Shown here: positions 44,648-52,312 of the stretch, piece after piece
Layout: the number at the start of each line of letters is the position of its first letter
Numbering within the stretch: the stretch's first letter is position 1
Assembly (NCBI GenBank): GCA_913064775.1
Contig: CAJYAD010000026.1
Coordinates: 1 to 52,312, forward strand
From: an uncultured Albidovulum sp.
Lineage (GTDB): Bacteria; Pseudomonadota; Alphaproteobacteria; Rhodobacterales; Rhodobacteraceae
Direction of reading: 5' to 3'
Length of the DNA stretch: 52,312 nucleotides
Notes under the pieces: generated by a model
Seen by the model: the letters and a program-made list of their open reading frames with translations, nothing else
Databases searched by the model: none
What the model was told of the DNA's origin: nothing
Position numbers and translations under genes: made by a program

Positions 44648-47494
44648 ATGACCTATACCCCCTCCACCTACGACCCCTATGATTTCGCCAACCGCCGCCA
44701 TATCGGCCCCTCGCCCGCCGAGATGGACGAGATGCTCAAGGCCGTGGGCGTGCCCAGCCTGGATGCGCTGATCGACGAAACGGTGCCGAAATCCATCCGT
44801 CAGGCCCAGCCGCTGTCCTGGGCGCCGCTGTCGGAATATGGCCTGCTGGAGCGGATGCGCGAGGTCGCGGCCAAGAACAAGGTGATGACCAGCCTGATCG
44901 GCCAGGGCTATTACGGCACCGTCACCCCCCCGGCGATCCAGCGCAACATTCTGGAAAATCCGGCCTGGTACACCGCCTACACGCCCTATCAGCCCGAGAT
45001 TGCGCAGGGCCGGCTGGAGGCGCTGCTGAACTACCAGACCATGGTGTCGGACCTGACCGGCCTGCCGGTCGCCAACGCCTCTCTGCTGGATGAGGCGACC
45101 GCGGCGGCCGAGGCGATGGCGATGGCCCACCGGGTGGCGAAATCGAAGGCCAATGCCTTCTTCGTCGACCGCAACTGCCATCCCCAGACGATCGCCGTGG
45201 TCCGCACCCGGGCCGAACCGCTGGGCATCGAGGTGATCGAGGGCGACCCGGCGAAGATTGAGGCCGAAGCTGTCTTCGGTGCGCTGTTCCAGTATCCCGG
45301 CACCTATGGCCATGTCACCGATTTCACCAACGAGATCGCAGCACTGCATGCCGCCAAGGCCGTGGCGGTGGTGGCGACCGATCTGCTGGCGCTGTGCCTG
45401 CTGAAGGAGCCGGGCGCGATGGGCGCCGACATCGCGGTGGGCACATCGCAGCGCTTTGGCGTGCCGATGGGCTATGGCGGGCCGCATGCCGCCTTCATGT
45501 CCTGCCGCGACGAGATGAAGCGCGCGATGCCGGGCCGGATCGTCGGCGTTTCGGTCGATGCGCGCGGCGGGCGGGCCTACCGCCTTAGCCTGCAAACGCG
45601 CGAGCAGCATATTCGCCGCGAAAAGGCGACCTCCAACGTCTGCACCGCGCAGGCGCTGCTGGCGGTGATGGCGGGGTTCTATGCCGTCTTCCACGGCCCG
45701 GCGGGCCTGCGCGCCATTGCCGAGCGGGTGCATTTCCTGACCCAGCGCCTTGCCCGCGCGTTGAAGGCCGCAGGCGCCAAGGTCAGCCCCACGGCCTTTT
45801 TCGACACGATCACGGTCGAGGTCGGCGTCGGTCAGGCCGGCATTCTGGCGGCGGCCCGGCACGAGGGGCTGAATTTTCGCAAGATCGGCACCGACCGGGT
45901 CGGCATCAGCCTCGACGAGACCACCGACGAGAAGGTCCTGCTGCGCGTGTTGCGCGCCTTCGGGATCGAGGGCGTGCCGCCCCACCGCGCTTCGCTGGGC
46001 TTTCCCGAGGGCATGCTGCGCACCAGCGACTACCTGACCCATCCGGTGTTTCACATGAACCGCGCCGAAAGCGAGATGATGCGCTACATGCGCCGGCTTT
46101 CGGACCGCGACCTGGCGCTGGACCGGGCGATGATCCCCTTGGGGTCCTGCACGATGAAGCTGAACGCGGCGGCCGAGATGATGCCGCTGACCTGGCCCGA
46201 ATTCGGCGCGCTGCATCCCTTCGTGCCCGCCGATCAGGCCGCCGGCTACGCCGAGGCGATCGGCGATCTGTCGGAAAAGCTGTGCGAGATCACCGGTTAT
46301 GACGCCTTCTCGATGCAGCCCAATTCCGGCGCGCAGGGGGAATATGCGGGGCTGCTGACGATCCTTGCCTATCACCGCGCGAATGGCGATGAGCACCGCA
46401 AGATCTGCCTGATCCCGATGTCGGCACATGGCACCAACCCCGCCTCGGCCCAGATGGCGGGGATGGAGGTGAAGGTGGTGAACTCGGCCCCGAACGGCGA
46501 CATCGACCTTGACGATTTCCGCGCCAAGGCCGAGGCCGCGGGCGCCAATCTGGCGGCCTGCATGATCACCTATCCCTCGACGCACGGGGTGTTCGAGGAA
46601 ACCGTGCGCGAGGTCTGCCGCATCACCCACGACCATGGCGGCCAGGTCTATATCGACGGCGCCAACATGAACGCGCTGGTGGGGCTGGTGAAACCCGGCG
46701 AGATCGGCGGCGACGTGAGCCACCTGAACCTGCACAAGACCTTCGCCATCCCCCATGGTGGTGGCGGCCCCGGCATGGGCCCGATCGGGGTGCGCGCCCA
46801 TCTGGCGCCGCATCTGCCCGGCCACACGGAGGGCGGGCCGGCAACCGATGCGGGCCCGGTCAGCGCGGCACCGCAGGGCTCGGCCTCTATTCTGCTGATC
46901 AGCTGGGCCTATTGCCTGATGATGGGCGGGCCGGGCCTGACCCAGGCGACGCGGGTGGCGATCCTGAACGCGAACTACATCGCGGCCCGGCTGTCGGGCG
47001 CCTATCAGGTTCTGTTCATGGGCAACCGGGGCCGGGTGGCGCATGAATGCATCCTCGATACCCGGCCCTTCGCCGAGGTCGGCGTTACCGTCGATGACAT
47101 CGCCAAGCGGCTGATCGACAACGGCTTTCACGCGCCCACCATGTCCTGGCCGGTGGCCGGCACGCTGATGGTCGAGCCGACCGAAAGCGAGACCAAGGCC
47201 GAACTCGACCGTTTCATCACCGCGATGCTGTCGATCCGCGACGAGATCCGGGCGATCGAGACGGGCGAGATGGACGCCGTGTCGAACCCGCTGAAACATG
47301 CGCCCCACACGGTCGAGGATCTGATCGCCGACTGGGTCCGGCCCTATCCGCGCGAACAGGGCTGCTTCCCGCCCGGCGCCTTCCGGGTGGACAAGTACTG
47401 GCCGCCGGTGGGCCGGGTCGACAACGTCTACGGCGACCGCAATCTGGTGTGCATCTGCCCGCCGGTGGAAAGCTACGCCGACGCCGCCGAATAG
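44648..47494 (+). CDS. gcvP: Glycine dehydrogenase (decarboxylating) P protein
   Basis: 948-residue single-chain PLP enzyme that decarboxylates glycine and loads the methylamine onto GcvH. N-terminal [17 protein letters not shown], the first half segment [21 protein letters not shown] (in part) and [13 protein letters not shown] are typical. The second half contains [49 protein letters not shown] and the PLP-lysine motif [27 protein letters not shown] (in part). A full-length, undamaged gene ends the operon. The L protein (lipoamide dehydrogenase) is not here. Confidence 0.98.
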   Translation: MTYTPSTYDPYDFANRRHIGPSPAEMDEMLKAVGVPSLDALIDETVPKSIRQAQPLSWAPLSEYGLLERMREVAAKNKVMTSLIGQGYYGTVTPPAIQRNILENPAWYTAYTPYQPEIAQGRLEALLNYQTMVSDLTGLPVANASLLDEATAAAEAMAMAHRVAKSKANAFFVDRNCHPQTIAVVRTRAEPLGIEVIEGDPAKIEAEAVFGALFQYPGTYGHVTDFTNEIAALHAAKAVAVVATDLLALCLLKEPGAMGADIAVGTSQRFGVPMGYGGPHAAFMSCRDEMKRAMPGRIVGVSVDARGGRAYRLSLQTREQHIRREKATSNVCTAQALLAVMAGFYAVFHGPAGLRAIAERVHFLTQRLARALKAAGAKVSPTAFFDTITVEVGVGQAGILAAARHEGLNFRKIGTDRVGISLDETTDEKVLLRVLRAFGIEGVPPHRASLGFPEGMLRTSDYLTHPVFHMNRAESEMMRYMRRLSDRDLALDRAMIPLGSCTMKLNAAAEMMPLTWPEFGALHPFVPADQAAGYAEAIGDLSEKLCEITGYDAFSMQPNSGAQGEYAGLLTILAYHRANGDEHRKICLIPMSAHGTNPASAQMAGMEVKVVNSAPNGDIDLDDFRAKAEAAGANLAACMITYPSTHGVFEETVREVCRITHDHGGQVYIDGANMNALVGLVKPGEIGGDVSHLNLHKTFAIPHGGGGPGMGPIGVRAHLAPHLPGHTEGGPATDAGPVSAAPQGSASILLISWAYCLMMGGPGLTQATRVAILNANYIAARLSGAYQVLFMGNRGRVAHECILDTRPFAEVGVTVDDIAKRLIDNGFHAPTMSWPVAGTLMVEPTESETKAELDRFITAMLSIRDEIRAIETGEMDAVSNPLKHAPHTVEDLIADWVRPYPREQGCFPPGAFRVDKYWPPVGRVDNVYGDRNLVCICPPVESYADAAE

Positions 47495-47507
47495 GGCGGC
47501 GCGGCGC

Positions 47508-48779
47508 TCAGGCCTTCTTCGGACGGTCCTCGGGGCGCTTCAGCCCCGAGGCGGCCCAAAGCTGCTCGCATTCCGAGCTTAGGGGAAGCGCGGCCTCGGC
47601 ATAGGCAAGCGCGGTGCGCGCCATATCCTCGGCCGCGGCGGCCATTTCGGGCGCGCCGCGGCCGCGCAGCACCCGCAGCCCGTGCTGCAGGCGCAGGGCG
47701 ACCTCGATCAGCTTCGCGCCGTCGCGCGACATGGCGTTGAAGGCGTCGCCGACCAGATGCGCATCGGTCAGCACGGGGGCATGGACGCGGGGATAGACCA
47801 CCTCGTGCACCTCGTCTCCGGGCCGGGCGTGATCGAGCAGCAGGCGTTCCAGCCGGAAGGCCACGTCGATCGCGGTGCCCGGGTCGTTCACACCCAGCGA
47901 CAGCGCGCGCGAGGCGATCTCGGACAACACCAGCAGGCCGAAGCGCGGATCCTGATCGGCAGTGCGGACCCGGCCGATATGGATGGCCTCGCGGATCTGG
48001 TCGTTCTGCGCGTCATTGCCGCCGATCATGTGGCCCAGGGGCGTTTCATGGGTAACATGGTCGCCGGGCAGCACCGCCAGGTAGAATTCCACCCCCGCCT
48101 GCTCGGCGTAGCTTGAGATCGCGCCGGTGTCGATGAACTGCACATAGCCGCCGCGCCCGGCGCGCACCTTGCGGCTGCCGCCGGGGATCGGGGCGGCGGC
48201 GCTGAGGGGATGGGCGCCCAGGCTGGGCCGCTTGCGCCGGATCTCCAGCGCGGCGCGGGCCTTGGTTTCGATCTGGTCGAGGGTGTCGTCCATGAAACCC
48301 AGCCGCGACAGATGCTCGATCCAGCGCAGGATCGCGAGCACCACCATCGCCAACACCACCATGGTGAAGCCGAAGACCACCACCGCCGCGCGGTCGTTAT
48401 AGACATTGGCGCGCATCAGGATGATCGACAGCAGCGAAAAGATGAAGGCGCCGAGGAAGGTGGCCAGCACGGTGTGGGTCGTGGTGTCTTCCAGCAGCAC
48501 GCGCTGCGCCCGCGGCGTGCTTTGCAGCGAGGCCTGCTGATAGGCGGTGACCATGATGGTCAGCGAGAAGGTGGTCACCGTCAACATCGAGTTGGCGATG
48601 ATGTTCAGCACCGGCAGCGCCGCGCCGCGGCCGAAATTCTTGGCGATTCCGGCCGGGATGAGGGGCCCCAGCGCCTCGGCCAGCAGCGCCGCGACGACCG
48701 CCAGCAGCGCCAGCATCGCCGTGCGCACCCAAAGCTCTCGCGTCAGCCGCAGCAATTTCCAAAGCCGCTTCGAGTTCAT
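47508..48779 (-). CDS. DUF2254 family membrane protein
   Basis: 423-residue predicted inner-membrane protein of unknown function. Four membrane helices in the N-terminal half: LWVRTAMLALLAVVAALLAE, IIANSMLTVTTFSLTIMVTA, HTVLATFLGAFIFSLLSIIL and VVVFGFTMVVLAMVVLAILR. The soluble C-terminal half has RGGYVQFIDTGAISSYAEQ, YLAVLPGDHVTHETPLG, DPRFGLLVLSEIASRALSLGVNDPGTAI (in part), the strongest DUF2254 signature. ATG at 48779 follows AGGAGG. It is convergent with gcvP. Confidence 0.85.
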   Translation of the reverse strand: MNSKRLWKLLRLTRELWVRTAMLALLAVVAALLAEALGPLIPAGIAKNFGRGAALPVLNIIANSMLTVTTFSLTIMVTAYQQASLQSTPRAQRVLLEDTTTHTVLATFLGAFIFSLLSIILMRANVYNDRAAVVVFGFTMVVLAMVVLAILRWIEHLSRLGFMDDTLDQIETKARAALEIRRKRPSLGAHPLSAAAPIPGGSRKVRAGRGGYVQFIDTGAISSYAEQAGVEFYLAVLPGDHVTHETPLGHMIGGNDAQNDQIREAIHIGRVRTADQDPRFGLLVLSEIASRALSLGVNDPGTAIDVAFRLERLLLDHARPGDEVHEVVYPRVHAPVLTDAHLVGDAFNAMSRDGAKLIEVALRLQHGLRVLRGRGAPEMAAAAEDMARTALAYAEAALPLSSECEQLWAASGLKRPEDRPKKA

Positions 48780-48913
48780 CGTGCCTCCTCGGCGTGCATT
48801 CGGGCCAGCTTGGGTGCCAGCATAGGGCAGGCCGCGACGAAATCGAGTACCTCTTGCAGGCATCCGGCGTGGCCCTCATATGCTTCTCAACCCGAAAGTG
48901 AAGGAGGCGTTCC

Positions 48914-49360
48914 ATGGCCGAGGGGCTGAAACTGACCTGCCTGGAGTGCGGCGCGGTGAACCGCGTCCCCGAGGCGAAGCTGGGCGCGGGCCCGAAATGC
49001 GGCACCTGCGGGGCGCGGCTGAACGATGGCAAGGTGCGGGCGCTGGACCCGGCGATCCTGCAAAAGGCCACCAAGACGGACGATATTCCGCTGCTGGTGG
49101 ACTTCTGGGCGCCCTGGTGCGGCCCCTGCCGGATGATGGCGCCGGAATTCCAGAAGGCCGCGCAGGCGCTGGCGCCGCGCGCCCGGCTGGCGAAGATCGA
49201 CACGCAGGATCACCCGCAGGCGGGGCAGCGCCACGATATCCGCGGGATCCCCGCGCTGATCCTGTTTCGGCGCGGCCGCACGCTGGGCCATCTGGCCGGC
49301 GCCCGCCCGGCGGACGAGATCGAGGCCTTCGTGCGCAAGTCCGCCGGCGTTTCGGGCTGA
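48914..49360 (+). CDS. trxC: Thioredoxin, TrxC (Trx2) type
   Basis: 148-residue thioredoxin with an N-terminal zinc finger (C9-x2-C12 and C29-x2-C32, KLTCLECGAVN and GPKCGTCGARL) and active site WAPWC69GPC72. Redox-regulated zinc-binding thioredoxins of this type reduce protein disulfides in the cytoplasm, often in oxidative stress. AAGGAGG precedes the ATG. Divergent from the DUF2254 gene across 134 bases; TTGCAG (48855-48860) and CATATG (48878-48883), 17 apart, are a weak candidate promoter. Confidence 0.93.
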   Translation: MAEGLKLTCLECGAVNRVPEAKLGAGPKCGTCGARLNDGKVRALDPAILQKATKTDDIPLLVDFWAPWCGPCRMMAPEFQKAAQALAPRARLAKIDTQDHPQAGQRHDIRGIPALILFRRGRTLGHLAGARPADEIEAFVRKSAGVSG

Positions 49361-49380
49361 CGGGCCTGTCGGTCCTGTCG

Positions 49381-49410
49381 GGCCTGACACGCGGGGGCCT
49401 GACACGCGGG
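49381..49410. repeat. Perfect 15-bp tandem duplication
   Basis: GGCCTGACACGCGGG occurs twice head to tail between the convergent trxC and MFS genes. Just before it, CTGTCGG is also repeated. Likely a replication-slippage product in non-coding DNA. Confidence 0.8.
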
Positions 49411-49411
49411 G

Positions 49412-50848
49412 TCAGCTCTCGGGCAGGCTCATGCGTGTCAGCAGCGGGGTGGTGACCAGCACCGCCGCCACGACGCAGGCATAGCCAATCGCCGCCAGCA
49501 TGGCGATGCGGTAGGCGGCCTGGTCGCCGTGCTGGGCGCCGCCCAGCACCGCGAAGAAGATCCCGCCCATGATCGCCACGCCGAAGGCGATGCCGATCTG
49601 GCGGATCGCCTGCACCGCCCCCGAGGCCGATCCGGTATCGTCCGCCTCGGCCGCCGACAGCGCCAGCTGGTAAAGCGGCGAGACAGTATTGCCCATCCCG
49701 AAGCCGCCGATCAGGAACCAGGGCGCCATCTGCAGCCATGAGATCTGCGCCCCCATATGCCAGACCGCCCAGGCCTGGCCCACGAAACCGGTGCCCAGCA
49801 GCAGCCCGCCGCCCAGCACGCGCCAGCGCACCCAGCGAGAGCCGAACCAGCCGGTCACGACCGAGGCCGCCAGCACCCCGACAGGGAAGGGAGTCGTCGT
49901 CAGCCCCGATTGCAGTGGCGACAGCCCGAAGCCCGATTGCAGATATAGCGCGATGGTGAAGAAATAGCTGGGCACGGCCGAGAACAGCGCCGCGTTCAGT
50001 GCCCCGCCCTTCAGGAACCGGTCCGACCGGGCCAGGCGCAGCGGCAGAAGCTGCGGCGCGCCGCGCGATTCCTGCAAGGCCTGCCAGCGCACAAAGCCCC
50101 AGCCCAGGAAAGGCGCCACCAGCACCATCGGCCACATCCACAGCCGCCAGCCGATCGAGGGCGCCTCGACCAGCGGTACCAGCACGGCCAGCATCGCCAG
50201 CCCCGCCAGCACGATCCCCACCGTGTCGACCCCCAGCTTGCGGTTGCCCTCGCCCCGGGGCACCAGGACCAGCGCCCCGACAAGCGCCAAGATGCCCACC
50301 GGGATGTTGACCAGGAAGATCGGCCGCCAGGTCAGGCCCATGATATCGGCATTGATCAGCACGCCCCCCAGGATCGGCCCGGTGACCGAGGCCAGCCCGG
50401 CGGTCAGCGCGAACAGCCCGAATGCCGCGCCGCGCTGTGCGGGCGGGAATAGCGCCGGCACCAGCGCCAGGGTCTGCGGCATCATGATCGCGGCGCCCAC
50501 GCCCTGCACGACCCGCGCGGTCACCAGGGTTCCGGTTCCGGGCGACAGGCCGCAGACCAGCGAGGCGAGGGTGAACACCACGATCCCCGCCATGAACAAC
50601 CGCCGACGTCCGAAGAGGTCGCCCATACGGCCCGCGGGCAGCAGCAGCAGCGCGAACGAGAACGTATAGCCCGCGATGATCCACTCGATCAGGTTCGGCG
50701 CGGCGGAAAGTTCGGATTGCATCGACGGCATCGCGACGTTGACGATGGTGATGTCGATCAGGTTCATGAAATTGGCCAACAGCAGAACGGCCACCGCCGC
50801 CCACTTGTTGACCGTCGCGGGGGCGTCGGCAGTGCTGAGTTCAGTCAT
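49412..50848 (-). CDS. MFS DHA2 family efflux transporter
   Basis: 478-residue drug exporter with about 14 membrane helices. MNLIDITIVNVAMPSMQSEL carries the DHA2 D(x)TIVNVA motif, LPAGRMGDLFGRRRLFMAG is motif A and LASVTGPILGGVLINADI is motif C. No adaptor protein gene is adjacent, unlike the other DHA2 pump in this window (37415-38971). ATG at 50848 follows AGGA at eight bases. A palindrome overlapping a TTGACA element stands 39-53 bases upstream. Confidence 0.9.
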   Translation of the reverse strand: MTELSTADAPATVNKWAAVAVLLLANFMNLIDITIVNVAMPSMQSELSAAPNLIEWIIAGYTFSFALLLLPAGRMGDLFGRRRLFMAGIVVFTLASLVCGLSPGTGTLVTARVVQGVGAAIMMPQTLALVPALFPPAQRGAAFGLFALTAGLASVTGPILGGVLINADIMGLTWRPIFLVNIPVGILALVGALVLVPRGEGNRKLGVDTVGIVLAGLAMLAVLVPLVEAPSIGWRLWMWPMVLVAPFLGWGFVRWQALQESRGAPQLLPLRLARSDRFLKGGALNAALFSAVPSYFFTIALYLQSGFGLSPLQSGLTTTPFPVGVLAASVVTGWFGSRWVRWRVLGGGLLLGTGFVGQAWAVWHMGAQISWLQMAPWFLIGGFGMGNTVSPLYQLALSAAEADDTGSASGAVQAIRQIGIAFGVAIMGGIFFAVLGGAQHGDQAAYRIAMLAAIGYACVVAAVLVTTPLLTRMSLPES

Positions 50849-50886
50849 CAATTGGTCCTGTTGAGTGCGGGCAAGGTAGGTGGGTT

Positions 50887-50901
50887 GTTGACACTGTCAA
50901 C
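50887..50901 (-). promoter_or_regulatory. Operator-like palindrome over the MFS promoter
   Basis: GTTGACA-C-TGTCAAC is a perfect 15-base palindrome with odd centre. On the minus strand it contains TTGACA (50900-50895), and TACCTT lies 16 bases downstream as a weak -10. A TetR- or MarR-type repressor covering the -35 is a natural reading, but no such gene is in the window. Confidence 0.5.
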
Positions 50902-51125
50902 CACGCCGGACGGCTTTGTCGTGGGCGAGGGCTCCATGCTTGGGTCCGGCGGCTCCTTGGCCAGCCCCTGTCGCCCCCGCAAGTCGTTGTGCGGATTGTC
51001 ACGCCCTGCGCGGAACTTCGCGCCCCGCGAAGGATTTCGCTGGTTTCCGGCGCCGGGAGTGGGGCAGATTGCCCTCGGGCGGCCACGGCCGCGACAGCAC
51101 CATTTTGACAAGGCGGAACGCGGCC

Positions 51126-51779
51126 ATGACCGGAATGAAGGAGCGCAGCACGACGGCGGGCAAAAGCGGCGCAGGCAAAAGCGGGCCCTGGCGCGTCATG
51201 CGACCCCGGGCGGTGCCGCTGGCCGCGTTGGCGTTGGCAGGGGCGGTTGCCGTTGCGGCGCCTGCGCGGGCCGATGGCACTTTCTTTCAGCTCGATCGCT
51301 CTGGCAACGCGACCAGCGGCGTTCTTGCGGTGCAGCGGGGCCATGTGCAGTTCGGCCTCAGCCGATCGGATTGGAACGGCGGCTTTCACTGGGTCGGGCG
51401 GGTTTTGTGGCGCTTTCCGGTTCAGCTGGGGTCGATTCCGGTGACGTTCAGCGTCGGGCCGGCGGTGCAATATAGCCATCCTTCGGCCTGGCGCGGCGGG
51501 CTTTCCTTCGTGGCCGAAAGCTATAATCCCACTTCCTGGGGCAGCCTGTATCTGCTGAGCGATCTGAGCACGATCGACGCCAGCTATTTCTTCTTGGCCC
51601 AGTTCAATCACAAATCCGGGGTCGGCCTGGAACTGGCGGCGGTGGGCAACAACGCGCATTACACCGACAAGACGGTGACGCTGGATTACCGCTTCCGCAA
51701 CACGCCCTACAGCCTGCGCCTGGGGCGCAAGCTGCAGGCCCGTGAGACCTACGTCGGCTTTTCGGTCAACACCTTCTGA
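51126..51779 (+). CDS. Unrecognised exported protein, probable small outer-membrane beta-barrel
   Basis: 217-residue protein without a family I recognise. A signal peptide [22 protein letters not shown] ends at about residue 48, giving a mature part starting [11 protein letters not shown]; a later ATG at 51198 (MRPRAVPLA) would give a more standard signal length. The mature part alternates polar and aromatic residues in strands ([68 protein letters not shown]) and ends YVGFSVNTF with a C-terminal Phe, as outer-membrane barrels do. It might be a lipid A deacylase-like or adhesin-like barrel, but this is speculation. Confidence 0.7.
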
Positions 51780-51809
51780 GGCCATGCCGAGGCGTCGGGG
51801 GTGGGGGCC

Positions 51810-51831
51810 GCGGATCGCGGGTTCGATCCGC
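51810..51831 (+). terminator. Hairpin between the exported-protein gene and tRNA-Ala
   Basis: Perfect 8-bp stem GCGGATCG/CGATCCGC with a 6-base loop, 31 bases after the stop. It is immediately followed by TTGACA (51832-51837), a good -35 for the tRNA gene, with an AT-rich CAAATA about 17 bases later. Confidence 0.5.
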
Positions 51832-51870
51832 TTGACAAGGCCGTCCGCATGCGCCAAATAGCGCGCCGTT

Positions 51871-51946
<76 letters not shown>

Positions 51947-52082
51947 GACATCCACAGATCGGTTTGATGGCTGAACGCTAGGGCCAGGGCCCGTCGATCG
52001 GCTTGCGAACTCGGCGCCTCTGTGTGTCACGCTGCCGAACTGACGGGGGTGTTGATGAGCAATCTTTGCTGGCTGATCGATG

Positions 52083-52312
52083 TGTTGATCGGCGTGGAAT
52101 AAGGACCCCACTTTCGGGGTGATCGGCGTCCAAAAGGGCCCCCACCGGCAGAGAGTTGGGTCCATAGAGCTTCCGAGGGGTTTTCGGAGGCGAGCGCGGG
52201 ATGCTGGTAGTGGAGACAATCGCAAAAATCAGGCGGCTACATTTCATCGAGGGCAAGGGGATCAAGACGATCTGCCGTGACCTGAAGCTGTCGAAGAAGG
52301 TGGTGCGGAAGG
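52083..52312 (+). mobile_element. Left end of an IS21-family insertion sequence (continues past window)
   Basis: Two related terminal repeats TGATCGGCGTGGAATAAGGAC (from 52087, shortened here to TGATCGGCGTGGAATAAGG) and TGATCGGCGTCCAAAAGGG (from 52120) precede a transposase start at 52201. Repeated terminal blocks of this sort are typical of IS21 ends. The exact left boundary (52083 or a few bases earlier) is uncertain. The 136 bases between the tRNA and the element show no gene. Confidence 0.75.
52201..52312 (+). CDS. istA: IS21 family transposase IstA, N-terminal part
   Basis: The open frame starts MLVVETIAKIRRLHFIEGKG and continues IKTICRDLKLSKKVVRK to the window edge. This is the helix-turn-helix N-terminus of IstA transposases as I recall it (IKxICRxLxxSRKVVRK). 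The rest, with the DDE domain and istB, lies beyond the window. Confidence 0.85.
   Translation, partial: MLVVETIAKIRRLHFIEGKGIKTICRDLKLSKKVVRK

Noticed and set aside
44618-47308. 896-codon minus-strand open frame opposite gcvP
   Set aside because: Rich in His, Arg, Gly and Gln with no family motif; gcvP on the plus strand is complete.
51818-51830. GGTTCGATCC resembling a tRNA T-loop before tRNA-Ala
   Set aside because: It cannot form a proper 5-bp T stem and is explained by the perfect 8-bp hairpin at 51810-51831; no cloverleaf upstream.

Overview
The window is high-GC alphaproteobacterial DNA. Gene order and protein sequences point to the Rhodobacterales (Rhodobacter/Paracoccus group). The supporting blocks are ffh-chorismate mutase-rpsP-rimM-trmD, hisD-UPF0262-phosphatase-infA-maf-RNase E/G-yacG, and the intergenic GC-rich hairpin repeats. 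The genus is an inference. The first bases lie in a serine recombinase remnant and the last bases lie in the start of an IS21-type transposase, so the window may be a contig that broke at repeated mobile DNA on both sides.

Layout. 1-5.5 kb (minus strand): translation and secretion operon ffh, two GNAT acetyltransferases, a possible 36-codon gene, chorismate mutase, rpsP, rimM, trmD. 5.6-7.5 kb: LysR regulator coupled to a DMT exporter. 7.5-13.7 kb: hisD, UPF0262, phosphatase, infA, maf, RNase E/G and yacG, with a GNAT/carbon-nitrogen hydrolase pair and a decayed ORF inserted before infA. 13.8-20.1 kb: TPP riboswitch and the thiamine operon thiC-thiO-thiS-thiG-thiE-thiF-thiD. 20.1-20.4 kb: repeat-rich gap with a 26-bp-arm hairpin.

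20.4-33.2 kb: accessory sugar-acid catabolic island. It holds a carbohydrate ABC transporter, an erythronate-dehydrogenase-like NAD enzyme, two FCD-type GntR regulators, an SDR, a XylD-like xylonate dehydratase, a GlcD-like FAD oxidase and a XylX-like 2-keto-3-deoxy acid dehydratase. Two matching GGTATACC palindromes sit 100 bp apart between the divergent dehydratase and oxidase genes. This looks like a partial Weimberg-type pathway with non-standard oxidoreductases and is the best candidate for undescribed biochemistry here.

33.4-36.2 kb: patatin-like hydrolase, acetoacetate decarboxylase and 3-hydroxybutyrate dehydrogenase, probably a ketone-body or polyhydroxybutyrate side branch. 36.3-42.5 kb: HlyD/EmrB-type efflux pair, a glutamyl-tRNA synthetase, a MATE exporter and a gamma-glutamylcyclotransferase-like protein. 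42.5-47.5 kb: tandem glycine riboswitch followed by gcvT-gcvH-VOC protein-gcvP. 47.5-52.3 kb: DUF2254 membrane protein, TrxC-type thioredoxin, a second DHA2 efflux pump with a palindromic operator, an unrecognised exported beta-rich protein, tRNA-Ala(CGC) and the IS21 end.

All calls come from reading the sequence and recalling protein families; no database search was run.
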